A DNA stretch of 9,646 nucleotides from an uncultured Chromatiaceae bacterium. Lineage in GTDB: Bacteria > Pseudomonadota > Gammaproteobacteria > Enterobacterales > Alteromonadaceae. This document shows positions 1-6,459 of this stretch, piece by piece. Under the pieces are notes generated by a model. The model was not told the origin of the DNA and made no database searches. It was given only the letters and a program-made list of their open reading frames with translations. Location: contig CAMLNG010000109.1 in the NCBI GenBank assembly GCA_946481195.1, positions 1-9,646 of the forward strand, in the 5' to 3' direction. The translations under genes and the position numbers were made by a program. How positions within the stretch are numbered: position 1 is the first letter of the stretch; every line of letters starts with the position of its first letter.

Positions 1-266
1 ACTGGCATTTGCCGGCGACGCAGTATTGTTATTTTGTTGTGACCACAGATGGCAATGACGCAGAAATTCTGTTGATGATCAATGCGGGAGCCACAGCAAT
101 CAGTTTGCAGCTGACAGACAAACCCTGGCATTGTGTGATGGATACTGCGTTTGAAATGGGACTGGTGTCACCGGTGCAAACCGCCGGCGCTGCTTATATT
201 CAGCAACCGCATTCAATGTCGTTGTGGGTGCATAACCCGGTCGGCGCTGGCATAACAGCAGTCTAA
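1..266 (+). CDS. glgX: C-terminal end of a glycogen debranching enzyme (GlgX-like), 5' end outside window
   Basis: The reading frame is open from the left edge (first whole codon at base 3) to TAA at 264-266, so this is the last ~87 residues of a longer protein; no internal codon makes a convincing start. The visible part reads like the C-terminal beta-sandwich that closes GH13 enzymes such as GlgX: a hydrophobic strand ending in MINAG, then 'PWHCVMDTA', then a closing strand with 'HSMSLWV', matching the family pattern of an 'xNA' strand, W..LLDTA and a final (R/H)S strand. GlgX hydrolyses alpha-1,6 branches of phosphorylase-trimmed glycogen in the cytoplasm. The catalytic barrel is not in view, so a pullulanase-like GH13 protein is the main alternative. 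The 100-bp gap before gnd and a promoter candidate there suggest that gnd is not strictly dependent on read-through. Confidence 0.55.
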   Translation, partial: WHLPATQYCYFVVTTDGNDAEILLMINAGATAISLQLTDKPWHCVMDTAFEMGLVSPVQTAGAAYIQQPHSMSLWVHNPVGAGITAV

Positions 267-299
267 TGGTCTGAACAGCATAAACTTTTTAATGCCGCA

Positions 300-328
300 C
301 TGCCGATCCGCGGATTTTCCAGTATAAT
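300..328 (+). promoter_or_regulatory. Candidate sigma-70 promoter for gnd-msrB
   Basis: A perfect TATAAT lies at 323-328. The best-spaced -35 (CTGCCG, 300-305, 17 bp away) matches TTGACA at only three positions, so the promoter may be weak or activator-dependent. The spacer contains the exact palindrome ATCCGCGGAT (306-315), which could be an operator or chance. Transcription would start near 335, giving a leader of about 30 nt before the gnd start. Confidence 0.45.
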
Positions 329-366
329 CGCGCGCATTTTGCGACAGCTGCTTTTGAGGAATGGGA

Positions 367-1896
367 ATGACAATGTCAAACCAACTGTGTGACATCGGTT
401 TTGTCGGTGCCGGCGTGATGGGGAAAAATCTGATCCTGAACCTGGCGGATCATGGCTACCGGGTTGCTGCTTTTGACCTGGACCACAAAAAGCTTGAGTC
501 GGTGATCACACAAGACCTGCAGGAAACCAATGGCCAGGGCGGCCGGGTGGTTGCCTGTAGTTCCTACACTGAATTGTTATCCCGTTTAACTCAACCGCAT
601 TTGGTGATTTTATCGGTACCGGCCGGCAAACCGGTTGACGATGTCTGCTGCAAACTGATTGATGCCGGCATTGCCGCTGACGATATCGTTGTGGATACCG
701 GCAACAGCCTGTGGACAGACACCGTGCGTCGCGAAAAACATTACGAAGGCAAGTTTATTTTCTTCTCAACTGCGGTATCCGGCGGTGAAGTTGGTGCCCG
801 TTTTGGCCCGAGTCTGATGCCAAGCGGTGACCCGTACGCCTGGACCCGGATTGAGCCGGTCTGGCGCGCCATCGCCGCCAAAGTTGACCCGGCCACCGGA
901 CGTGCTATTGAACGTTATGAACCGGGTAATCCGGTGAAAGAAGGCGACGCCTGTGCCACTTACATCGGCCCTTCAGGTTCTGGGCATTATGTCAAAATGG
1001 TGCATAACGGCATTGAATACGCCGACATGCAGCTGATTTGTGAAGTCTATCAGGTGATGCGCGATGCGCTCGGCATGTCGGCGCAGCAAGTGGCGGATGT
1101 GTTTAAAAGCTGGAATCAGGGCATTCTGAACAGTTACCTGATGGAGATCAGTGCAGAAGTGCTGGCCACCAAAGATTCCGAAACTGGTTTGCCGCTGGTC
1201 GATGTCATTCTGGATAAAGCCGGGCAAAAAGGTACTGGCTTATGGACGGCGGTCAGCAGCCTGGAGCTGGGATGTGCATCACCGACTATCGCGGAAGCCG
1301 TCTATGCCCGCTCTATCTCGACCAACAAAGAGCAACGCGTAGCCGCTTCAACCATTCTGGCCGGTTCCAGCCACGACAAACCACTGGAATCACAGCGCGA
1401 AACCCTGATCAAACAACTGCATGATGCGCTGTACTGCGCCAAAATCTGCGTCTACGCACAGGGTTTTGATCTGATGAAAACTGCGGGTCAGGAGCATGGC
1501 TGGCAGCTGAATTTCGCTGAAATCGCCAAAATCTGGCGGGCGGGTTGTATTATCCGTGCCGTATTCCTGCAATCGATCACCGATGCATACGAACGCAATG
1601 ACGAGTTAGCCAATCTGTTGGTAGATCCGTTTTTTGCGAAGCAAATTTCGACTAACCAGATGAACTGGCGTCGTGCGGTCGCGGAAGCAACCATGGTTGG
1701 CGTGCCGGTCCCGGCGTTAAGCTCAGCCCTGAGTTATTATGACTCTTATCGTACTGCGGTATTGCCGGCCAATTTATTGCAAGGCCAGCGTGACTATTTC
1801 GGTGCTCATACCTTTGAGCGTACCGATAAAACCAAAGGCAAATTCTTCCACGTGGACTGGAGTGTTGCCGGCCGGCCAATGGTCAAAGTGAAATAA
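367..1896 (+). CDS. gnd: 6-phosphogluconate dehydrogenase, decarboxylating (long form)
   Basis: Converts 6-phosphogluconate to ribulose 5-phosphate and CO2 with reduction of NAD(P), in the oxidative pentose phosphate pathway (cytoplasm). Counting from the 367 start (509 aa): Rossmann GAGVMG at 14-19; VSGGE substrate loop; catalytic KMVHNGIE with K210, N214 and E217; KGTGLW and the AQGF region in the all-helical domain; C-terminal FGAHTFER and FHVDW closing the partner's active site. It is about 40 residues longer than the 468-aa E. coli enzyme, partly through an insert around 168-188 before TYIG. After strand beta-2 it has D37-L38-D39 where E. coli has Asn-Arg-Ser, so the cofactor may be NAD. 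ATGs occur at 361, 367 and 373; GAGGA at 356-360 is 6 nt from 367 but abuts 361, so 367 is preferred. msrB follows after 16 bp, indicating an operon. Confidence 0.95.
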   Translation: MTMSNQLCDIGFVGAGVMGKNLILNLADHGYRVAAFDLDHKKLESVITQDLQETNGQGGRVVACSSYTELLSRLTQPHLVILSVPAGKPVDDVCCKLIDAGIAADDIVVDTGNSLWTDTVRREKHYEGKFIFFSTAVSGGEVGARFGPSLMPSGDPYAWTRIEPVWRAIAAKVDPATGRAIERYEPGNPVKEGDACATYIGPSGSGHYVKMVHNGIEYADMQLICEVYQVMRDALGMSAQQVADVFKSWNQGILNSYLMEISAEVLATKDSETGLPLVDVILDKAGQKGTGLWTAVSSLELGCASPTIAEAVYARSISTNKEQRVAASTILAGSSHDKPLESQRETLIKQLHDALYCAKICVYAQGFDLMKTAGQEHGWQLNFAEIAKIWRAGCIIRAVFLQSITDAYERNDELANLLVDPFFAKQISTNQMNWRRAVAEATMVGVPVPALSSALSYYDSYRTAVLPANLLQGQRDYFGAHTFERTDKTKGKFFHVDWSVAGRPMVKVK

Positions 1897-1912
1897 CTGA
1901 CGGAGCGGCATG

Positions 1913-2299
1913 ATGAAACTCAGTGATGCACAATGGCGCGACAAGCTTAGTGATGAGGAATACCGGGTCACACGGCAAAAGGGCACTGAGTATCCGTTTA
2001 GCGGCACTTTGCTATATAACGAAGCAACGGGCATTTACTGTTGTGTCTGTTGCCATCAGCCCTTGTTCAGCTCTGAGACTAAATTTGATGCCGGTTGCGG
2101 TTGGCCGTCATTCTCTGCGGCACTGCCCGGGCAAGTCCGTTATGCGCCAGACCTGTCGCACGGGATGCAGCGTACTGAGATCCTGTGCCAGCATTGTGAT
2201 GCACATCTGGGCCATGTGTTTGACGATGGTCCGGCGCCAACGGGACAACGGTATTGTGTCAATTCAGTGTCGTTGATTTTTGACGGTACTAAAGACTGA
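1913..2299 (+). CDS. msrB: Peptide-methionine (R)-S-oxide reductase MsrB
   Basis: Reduces the R epimer of methionine sulfoxide in proteins, usually recycled by thioredoxin. Counting from the 1913 start (128 aa): zinc ligands C44 and C47 (within YCCVCC) and C92 and C95 ([12 protein letters not shown]); GCGWPSF with C62, a candidate resolving cysteine; LSHGMQR; and RYCVNS with catalytic C115. The whole chain is collinear with E. coli MsrB. Two further cysteines (C43, C46) sit beside the first zinc pair where E. coli has His and Ile. Tandem ATGs at 1910 and 1913 are both possible; GGAG at 1902-1905 is 4 nt from the first and 7 nt from the second, favouring 1913. It lies 16 bp after gnd with no terminator between, and ends at a strong hairpin, so it is very probably the last gene of a gnd-msrB operon. 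Confidence 0.95.
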   Translation: MKLSDAQWRDKLSDEEYRVTRQKGTEYPFSGTLLYNEATGIYCCVCCHQPLFSSETKFDAGCGWPSFSAALPGQVRYAPDLSHGMQRTEILCQHCDAHLGHVFDDGPAPTGQRYCVNSVSLIFDGTKD

Positions 2300-2303
2300 G
2301 CAC

Positions 2304-2333
2304 AAAAAAACGCGGGAATTTCCCGCGTTTTTT
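2304..2333. terminator. Bidirectional Rho-independent terminator between msrB and the lipoprotein gene
   Basis: Stem CGCGGGA (2311-2317) / TCCCGCG (2321-2327) with a 3-nt loop, flanked by seven A's on the left (2304-2310) and six T's on the right (2328-2333). The symmetry gives a U-tract on either strand, fitting its place between the convergent ends of msrB (stop 2299) and the - strand gene (stop 2363). Confidence 0.93.
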
Positions 2334-2362
2334 CTTGGCGTGCTTTCAAACAGTTTCAGGAA

Positions 2363-3163
2363 TTAGAATGCCGGCGCTTTAAACTGGCCTGATTCCAATG
2401 AGGCGATCGTTTGCTCTGCAAGGCCTTCAATTTTCTCTTTGTTTAATGTGTTGCTGTCTTTGGCTGATTTTAAGATCAAATCAAATTCAATCCGTTCGAC
2501 ACCGGCCGCTTGCGCCACTAAAGCCCAGTGATAAGACTCCGCCAGCTGGTTTTGTTTGAAGTACAGCGTAGTCAGACTGGTATAGATATCGGTATCAACA
2601 ACATCACCTGCTTTATACAGTTTTAATGCGTCCAACATGGTCTGTATTGCTAACTTTTTATCTTTTTCAATGTAATAACGTGCGAGCGCAAACTTCAGAT
2701 CCGGTGTATTCAGCTCGCCGGCCTTGGCGGCGCGCTCAAATTTAGCTAAGTGTTCCTGGCTCTGATGGCGCGACCAGTGGTAATACAGTAGCCCCGGATA
2801 GTCTGACGTAACAGTTTCATCGGTCAAACGTTTGATTTCATTAAGTGACACCATATAACTGTCGACCCGTGCTGTAGTTTTTTCTTTCAGCTTGACGTGT
2901 TCAATACCTTTGGCCAGTTCCATACATTTGGAATATTTTTCGAAATCGAGCAGCAGACGATACTTATTGGCATCGGAAGGTAGTTTTTGTTCGCCATACC
3001 GCGCCAGAATAGTTTCTGAGCGTTCGACCCGGCAATGGCCGTCTTCGACTAAATCCGTACAAAGGCCGGGTTTTTCCTGACAAACCTGGGTGATATTCAG
3101 TTCTTTTTCACCACAGGCACTTAACACGATGAACAACGGCAATAACGGCCACGGTTTCTGCAT
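2363..3163 (-). CDS. Outer-membrane-type lipoprotein, DUF2989-like
   Basis: A 266-residue predicted lipoprotein of unknown function. Residues 1-16 form a short signal peptide (hydrophobic from Leu7) ending in lipobox L-S-A-C with lipidated Cys17; residue +2 is Gly, not Asp, so Lol export to the outer membrane is expected. The mature N-terminus has three closely spaced cysteines (C28, C35, C44, the last in DGHCRVER) plus C80, which could form periplasmic disulfides. Residues ~150-225 are helical with A/L/Y spacing resembling TPR/Sel1 repeats (ALARYYIEKDK, YHWALVAQAAG). The Cys-rich start plus TPR-like body resembles DUF2989 proteins of Vibrio and Shewanella; this family call is from memory of the pattern. 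The start is well supported: GGAGGA on the - strand ends three bases before the ATG. It is divergent from gap and may share its regulator. Confidence 0.85.
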   Translation of the reverse strand: MQKPWPLLPLFIVLSACGEKELNITQVCQEKPGLCTDLVEDGHCRVERSETILARYGEQKLPSDANKYRLLLDFEKYSKCMELAKGIEHVKLKEKTTARVDSYMVSLNEIKRLTDETVTSDYPGLLYYHWSRHQSQEHLAKFERAAKAGELNTPDLKFALARYYIEKDKKLAIQTMLDALKLYKAGDVVDTDIYTSLTTLYFKQNQLAESYHWALVAQAAGVERIEFDLILKSAKDSNTLNKEKIEGLAEQTIASLESGQFKAPAF

Positions 3164-3216
3164 AATTCCTCCGATCTCAGAATGACCAGCATACGCAAAA
3201 GCGCAGAAAAAATCAT

Positions 3217-3255
3217 TTGTAATTGTTGTTGTAGGGTTACGAATTCAATTACAAT
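3217..3255. promoter_or_regulatory. Divergent control region: inverted repeat over the gap promoter (HexR-like operator candidate)
   Basis: A perfect 9-bp inverted repeat, TTGTAATTG (3217-3225) and CAATTACAA (3246-3254), brackets 20 bp. The right arm overlaps the best -10 for gap, TACAAT at 3250-3255; a weak -35 (TTGTTG, 3226-3231) lies 18 bp upstream. Read on the - strand, the right arm continues as TTGTAATTGAATT, resembling the published HexR consensus (TTGTAAT..ATTACAA) over its first 13 positions but not its last few. HexR represses sugar-catabolic genes, often including gap, in Shewanella and Pseudomonas. A - strand -10 for the lipoprotein gene may be TATGCT (3193-3188). Downstream, GTGCC (3256-3260) can pair with GGCAC (3270-3274) in the gap leader. 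The repeat is seen; the regulator is inferred. Confidence 0.5.
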
Positions 3256-3317
3256 GTGCCGCCCGCTGTGGCACCTGTCCCCAAACATTCGTTAACTGAA
3301 GTAAAAGGCACAACAGC

Positions 3318-4769
3318 ATGACCTTATCTCACGAAGAACAGTATCAACGCAGCTGGCAGGAACGCCAGGAATACGCCGAAAATATGCAGCCAATTATCGG
3401 CCGGCTGTATCGGAATAAAGGTATTGAGTTGGTGGTCTATGGCAAACCGCTGGTTAACGCGACTACCATCGATGTCATCAAAGCCCACAAAACAGTAGAA
3501 CGTTTTGAACAACAAAAACTGCGTCTGCGTGAGAGTTTTCCGGTACTGGAAGCCATCAGCAAATTAGATCTGGCACCAGGTCGGATTGACCTTGGTAAAC
3601 TGGCATTTGCTTACACCTATAAAAACGCTGCCGAAGGTTTAACACTGGAGCAGTACTTACAACGTGAGCTGGCGGATTTACTGGGTCAGGACGATAAAAT
3701 TAAACCAACAGACGTGGTGTTATACGGTTTTGGTCGTATCGGCCGTTTACTGGCCCGTCTGATGATCGAACGCGCTGGCCCAAGTGCCAAACTGCGTTTA
3801 CGCGCCATTGTCGTGCGTGGTGGCCGTAAAGGTGATTTAGAAAAACGCGCCAGCTTACTGCGTCGTGATTCTATTCATGGACCTTTTAACGGTAGCATTA
3901 CGATTGACAATGAAAATGGCGGCATCAAAGCCAACGGTACTTTCATCAAAGTGATTTATGCGGACTCACCAGAACAGGTCGATTACACCGCATATGACAT
4001 CCATGATGCCTTGGTCGTTGATAACACCGGCATCTGGAAAGATGACAAAGAATTGTCCATTCACTTCAAAGCCAAAGGTGCGGCCAAAGTACTACTGACA
4101 GCACCAGCCAAGGGTGAAGTGAAAAACGTGGTTTATGGTGTAAACCACAAAATGATCAGTGCGGATGACCGTATTGTTTCTGCAGCCAGCTGCACCACCA
4201 ATGCCATCACGCCGGTATTAAAAGCGTTAAATGACGAATATGGCATCCGTAACGGTCACGTTGAAACAGTACATTCGTACACCAACGACCAGAACCTGAT
4301 TGACAACTATCACAAAGCTGAGCGTCGTGGCCGCGCCGCACCGCTGAACATGGTGATCACCTCTACCGGTGCGGCTTCTGCCGTTGCCAAAGCGCTGCCG
4401 GAATTAAAAGGCAAGCTGACTGGCAATGCGATCCGGGTGCCGACACCAAACGTGTCGATGGCGATTCTGTCGCTGAACCTGAACAAAGCCACTGACCGCG
4501 ACGCATTAAATGCATACCTGCAAAAAGTGTCGTTATTCTCAGATTTACAGGACCAGATTGATTTCACCAATTCAACCGAAATCGTTTCCAGCGATTTAGT
4601 CGGTTCGCGTTATGCCGGTGTGGTTGACTCACAAGCGACTATCGTTGATGGTGACCGCTGTGTGTTGTACGTTTGGTATGATAACGAATTCGGCTACAGC
4701 ACTCAGGTTATCCGGGTGATGAATGAGATGGCTGGTGTGTTATATCCAACATTGCCGGTTGCGCTGTAA
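3318..4769 (+). CDS. gap: Glyceraldehyde-3-phosphate dehydrogenase, long form with N-terminal extension
   Basis: Oxidises glyceraldehyde 3-phosphate to 1,3-bisphosphoglycerate with NAD(P), or the reverse. The GAPDH core begins late: GFGRIG starts at residue 137, against about 8 in E. coli GapA, so roughly 130 residues of mostly helical extension precede it (483 aa versus ~330). Catalytic Cys292 lies in SCTTN and His319 in HSYTND, with the same 27-residue spacing as C150/H177 of E. coli. STGAA, the TGNAIRVPTPNVS segment and WYDNEFGYS are intact. The loop after beta-2 reads AIVVRGGRKGD (163-173) where classical enzymes have AIND, so the NAD-binding Asp is missing and the loop is basic. This resembles the separate long GAPDH clade of Shewanella, Vibrio and Pseudomonas, not the main glycolytic enzyme. 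AAAAGG at 3303-3308 is 9 nt from the start. The gene is monocistronic, with a terminator after it. Confidence 0.93.
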   Translation: MTLSHEEQYQRSWQERQEYAENMQPIIGRLYRNKGIELVVYGKPLVNATTIDVIKAHKTVERFEQQKLRLRESFPVLEAISKLDLAPGRIDLGKLAFAYTYKNAAEGLTLEQYLQRELADLLGQDDKIKPTDVVLYGFGRIGRLLARLMIERAGPSAKLRLRAIVVRGGRKGDLEKRASLLRRDSIHGPFNGSITIDNENGGIKANGTFIKVIYADSPEQVDYTAYDIHDALVVDNTGIWKDDKELSIHFKAKGAAKVLLTAPAKGEVKNVVYGVNHKMISADDRIVSAASCTTNAITPVLKALNDEYGIRNGHVETVHSYTNDQNLIDNYHKAERRGRAAPLNMVITSTGAASAVAKALPELKGKLTGNAIRVPTPNVSMAILSLNLNKATDRDALNAYLQKVSLFSDLQDQIDFTNSTEIVSSDLVGSRYAGVVDSQATIVDGDRCVLYVWYDNEFGYSTQVIRVMNEMAGVLYPTLPVAL

Positions 4770-4788
4770 TTCAGCTGTAAATGCTTTT

Positions 4789-4816
4789 AAAAGCCGCCTG
4801 CGGGCGGCTTTTGTTT
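4789..4816 (+). terminator. Rho-independent terminator of gap
   Basis: Perfect 10-bp stem AAAAGCCGCC (4789-4798) / GGCGGCTTTT (4803-4812) with loop TGCG, continuing as GTTT. It begins 19 bp after the gap stop codon. The flanking A and T runs could give some activity on the other strand, but no - strand gene ends here. Confidence 0.9.
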
Positions 4817-4825
4817 GTCTGTAAC

Positions 4826-4903
4826 CCGGCAACACCAGCGCTTGCCAGCGCGCATCACAAGACAGACAGGGCGCTGTTGTGATAGGCTCTGCCGGTCCTT
4901 TTT
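4826..4903 (+). promoter_or_regulatory. Leader of the M14 carboxypeptidase gene with overlapping inverted repeats
   Basis: This 78-bp stretch between the gap terminator and the next gene holds several complementary arms. ACACCAGCGC (4832-4841) pairs at 9 of 10 positions with GCGCTGTTGT (4871-4880). ATCACAA (4854-4860) pairs perfectly with TTGTGAT (4877-4883). The two pairings share bases 4877-4880 and cannot coexist. CCGGC (4826-4830) and GCCGG (4891-4895) can close an outer stem, followed by TCCTTTTT. No convincing -35/-10 pair was found. It could be an operator, an attenuator-like leader or chance; no known riboswitch was recognised. Confidence 0.35.
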
Positions 4904-4924
4904 ACCCTGCGCGGAACTCTAATA

Positions 4925-6049
4925 ATGAAAATTACCTGTAACTTTGACAGTGGCAATATCGACGTGATTTCGGCCGACCGCATTGACGACATTCGTCTGG
5001 CGATCCGCAAAGATAATATGTCTGAATTTTATCAGTGGTTTCACTTCCGGCTGCACAGCGACAGTTTTGAGCCTCATACCATTCGTCTGACTAATGTCAA
5101 CACATCGGCCTATCCAAAAGGTTGGGCTGATTACAAAGCTGTGGCTTCTTATGACCGCGAAACCTGGTTTCGGGTGGATACCGCTTATGACGGCGAGCAT
5201 CTGGTGATCACCCATTATCCGGAAGCCGAATCTTGTTATTTCGCTTATTTTGCGCCATACAGCTACGAGCGGCATATGGATTTACTTAGCCAGGCACAAG
5301 CGACTGGCCTCGCGCAGCTGGTTGATTTGGGCAATACGCTGGATAACCGTGACATGAGTATGCTGGTGATTGGTGAACCGGCCGATGCTAAGAAAAAAAT
5401 CTGGATCACGGCGCGCCAGCACCCGGGTGAGACCATGGCCGAGTGGTTTGTCGAAGGTCTGCTCGACCGCCTGTTAGATCAGGATGACGGTGTGGCACGT
5501 GAGCTGTTAAATAAAGCGGTGTTTTACGTGGTACCAAACATGAACCCGGATGGCAGTGTGCGCGGCCATTTACGGACCAACGCCGCTGGCGTTAACCTGA
5601 ACCGCGAATGGCAGACGCCATCCATGGAAAAGAGCCCTGAAGTCTTTTTAGTCCGGCAACAAATGCTCGAGACAGGTGTAGATATGTTCCTCGACATTCA
5701 CGGCGATGAAAACCTGCCATACAACTTTGTCGCCGGCGCCGAAGGGGTACCTTCTTACAATGCCAAAATGGCGCAATTAGAAACGGTGTTTAAACAAACG
5801 TTGCTGGCGGTGACGCCGGAGTTTCAAACCGAGTTTGGTTATGAGCTGGACGCGCCGGGGCAGGCCAATCTGACGATCGCTTCGACCTGGGTCGCTGAAC
5901 AGTTTAAGTGTCTGGCATACACTTTTGAGATGCCATTTAAAGACAATGCTAACTTGCCGGATGCGCAGTTTGGCTGGTCTGATGTGCGCTCGAAAAAACT
6001 CGGCAATGACACGCTGATTGCTGTGCGCGCCGTGATTGATCTGTTGTGA
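4925..6049 (+). CDS. M14-type cytosolic metallocarboxypeptidase (CCP/Nna1-like)
   Basis: A 374-residue zinc carboxypeptidase that removes C-terminal residues from peptides or proteins. It has no signal peptide, so it acts in the cytoplasm. Residues ~1-125 form the beta-rich N-terminal domain that marks the cytosolic carboxypeptidase subfamily; the catalytic domain follows. Zinc ligands are H166 and E169 (HPGE) and H259 (DIHGDE). Substrate-binding N226-R227 are in NLNREW, NPDG precedes them, and E335 in TFEMPF is the expected general base. All catalytic residues are present. Eukaryotic relatives trim glutamates from tubulin; the bacterial homologues, including a structurally characterised Pseudomonas aeruginosa one, have no settled substrate to my knowledge. 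GGAA at 4913-4916 is 8 nt before the ATG. It appears to be a single-gene unit between two terminators. Confidence 0.92.
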   Translation: MKITCNFDSGNIDVISADRIDDIRLAIRKDNMSEFYQWFHFRLHSDSFEPHTIRLTNVNTSAYPKGWADYKAVASYDRETWFRVDTAYDGEHLVITHYPEAESCYFAYFAPYSYERHMDLLSQAQATGLAQLVDLGNTLDNRDMSMLVIGEPADAKKKIWITARQHPGETMAEWFVEGLLDRLLDQDDGVARELLNKAVFYVVPNMNPDGSVRGHLRTNAAGVNLNREWQTPSMEKSPEVFLVRQQMLETGVDMFLDIHGDENLPYNFVAGAEGVPSYNAKMAQLETVFKQTLLAVTPEFQTEFGYELDAPGQANLTIASTWVAEQFKCLAYTFEMPFKDNANLPDAQFGWSDVRSKKLGNDTLIAVRAVIDLL

Positions 6050-6073
6050 TCTGAAGCGGGTATAATCAGAGCG

Positions 6074-6103
6074 GGCCGGTTTGCAAAACCGGCCTTTTGT
6101 TTT
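6074..6103 (+). terminator. Rho-independent terminator of the M14 carboxypeptidase gene
   Basis: Perfect 9-bp stem GGCCGGTTT (6074-6082) / AAACCGGCC (6086-6094) with loop GCA, then TTTTGTTTT (6095-6103). It starts 25 bp after the stop codon. Confidence 0.9.
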
Positions 6104-6108
6104 ATAGT
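6081..6108 (+). promoter_or_regulatory. Candidate promoter for the zinc-ribbon/yeaC/DUF349 cluster
   Basis: TTGCAA (6081-6086, 4 of 6 to consensus) and TATAGT (6103-6108, 5 of 6) are 16 bp apart. Transcription would start near 6115, about 20 nt before the zinc-ribbon start codon. The -35 lies inside the upstream terminator hairpin, a compact but plausible arrangement. The upstream gene ends in a strong terminator, so the cluster needs a promoter about here. Confidence 0.4.
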
Positions 6109-6134
6109 GCCGTGGGTTTTTCAGGTAGGTAATT

Positions 6135-6458
6135 ATGGCGATAGTGGCATGCCCGTTTTGTGGCAAAAAAGTCTCCAGTAAAGCAGCCAGTTGTCAGCAT
6201 TGTGGCAAAGCACTGGCAGAAGTTTCTCCCCAGCAAATTGAGCGGATCGCTCGCGATAAACATCTGGCGCTCGGACAAAGTATCAACAATCATGCGATGA
6301 TTTCTATTTTGCTGTTCCTCGGCAGCTTTGTCTGGTTGTATTTCCGCGCGCCGGAAGATGGCAGCTGGCAGTCATGGCTGACCTACGGCGTGATGGGGCT
6401 TGGTGCGATCGGCTATGTCATTTCCAAAGTCCGCATGGTGATGTACAAGAGGAAATAA
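6135..6458 (+). CDS. Small zinc-ribbon membrane protein
   Basis: A 107-residue protein of unknown function. The N-terminus is a compact double-CxxC zinc ribbon: C6-P-F-C9-G, then C20-Q-H-C23-G. A charged helical linker (~30-50) leads to two hydrophobic segments, about 54-70 and 81-97, separated by a short charged/aromatic turn (RAPEDGSWQ). The C-terminus is basic (KVRMVMYKRK), so by the positive-inside rule both ends, and hence the ribbon, should face the cytoplasm. AGG at 6127-6129 is 5 nt before the ATG. The stop codon lies one base before the GTG start of yeaC, so the two are almost certainly co-transcribed and may be translationally coupled. I do not recognise a characterised homologue; the zinc binding and topology are read from the sequence. 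Confidence 0.88.
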   Translation: MAIVACPFCGKKVSSKAASCQHCGKALAEVSPQQIERIARDKHLALGQSINNHAMISILLFLGSFVWLYFRAPEDGSWQSWLTYGVMGLGAIGYVISKVRMVMYKRK

Positions 6459-6459
6459 C

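Noticed and set aside
306..318. Palindrome ATCCGCGGAT followed by TTTT as a terminator for the glgX-like gene
   Set aside because: The stem would be only four pairs with a two-base loop and a four-base T-run, too weak for an intrinsic terminator; an operator is more likely.
973..1227. Antisense open frames within gnd, gap and the carboxypeptidase gene
   Set aside because: Each lies within a gene whose conserved motifs are on the + strand, and none of the antisense translations shows a recognisable domain.
6061..6066. Perfect TATAAT just after the carboxypeptidase stop codon
   Set aside because: No good -35 at normal spacing (best is TTGATC, 19 bp away), and a transcript from it would run straight into the strong terminator at 6074-6103. 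The candidate at 6081-6108 is better placed.
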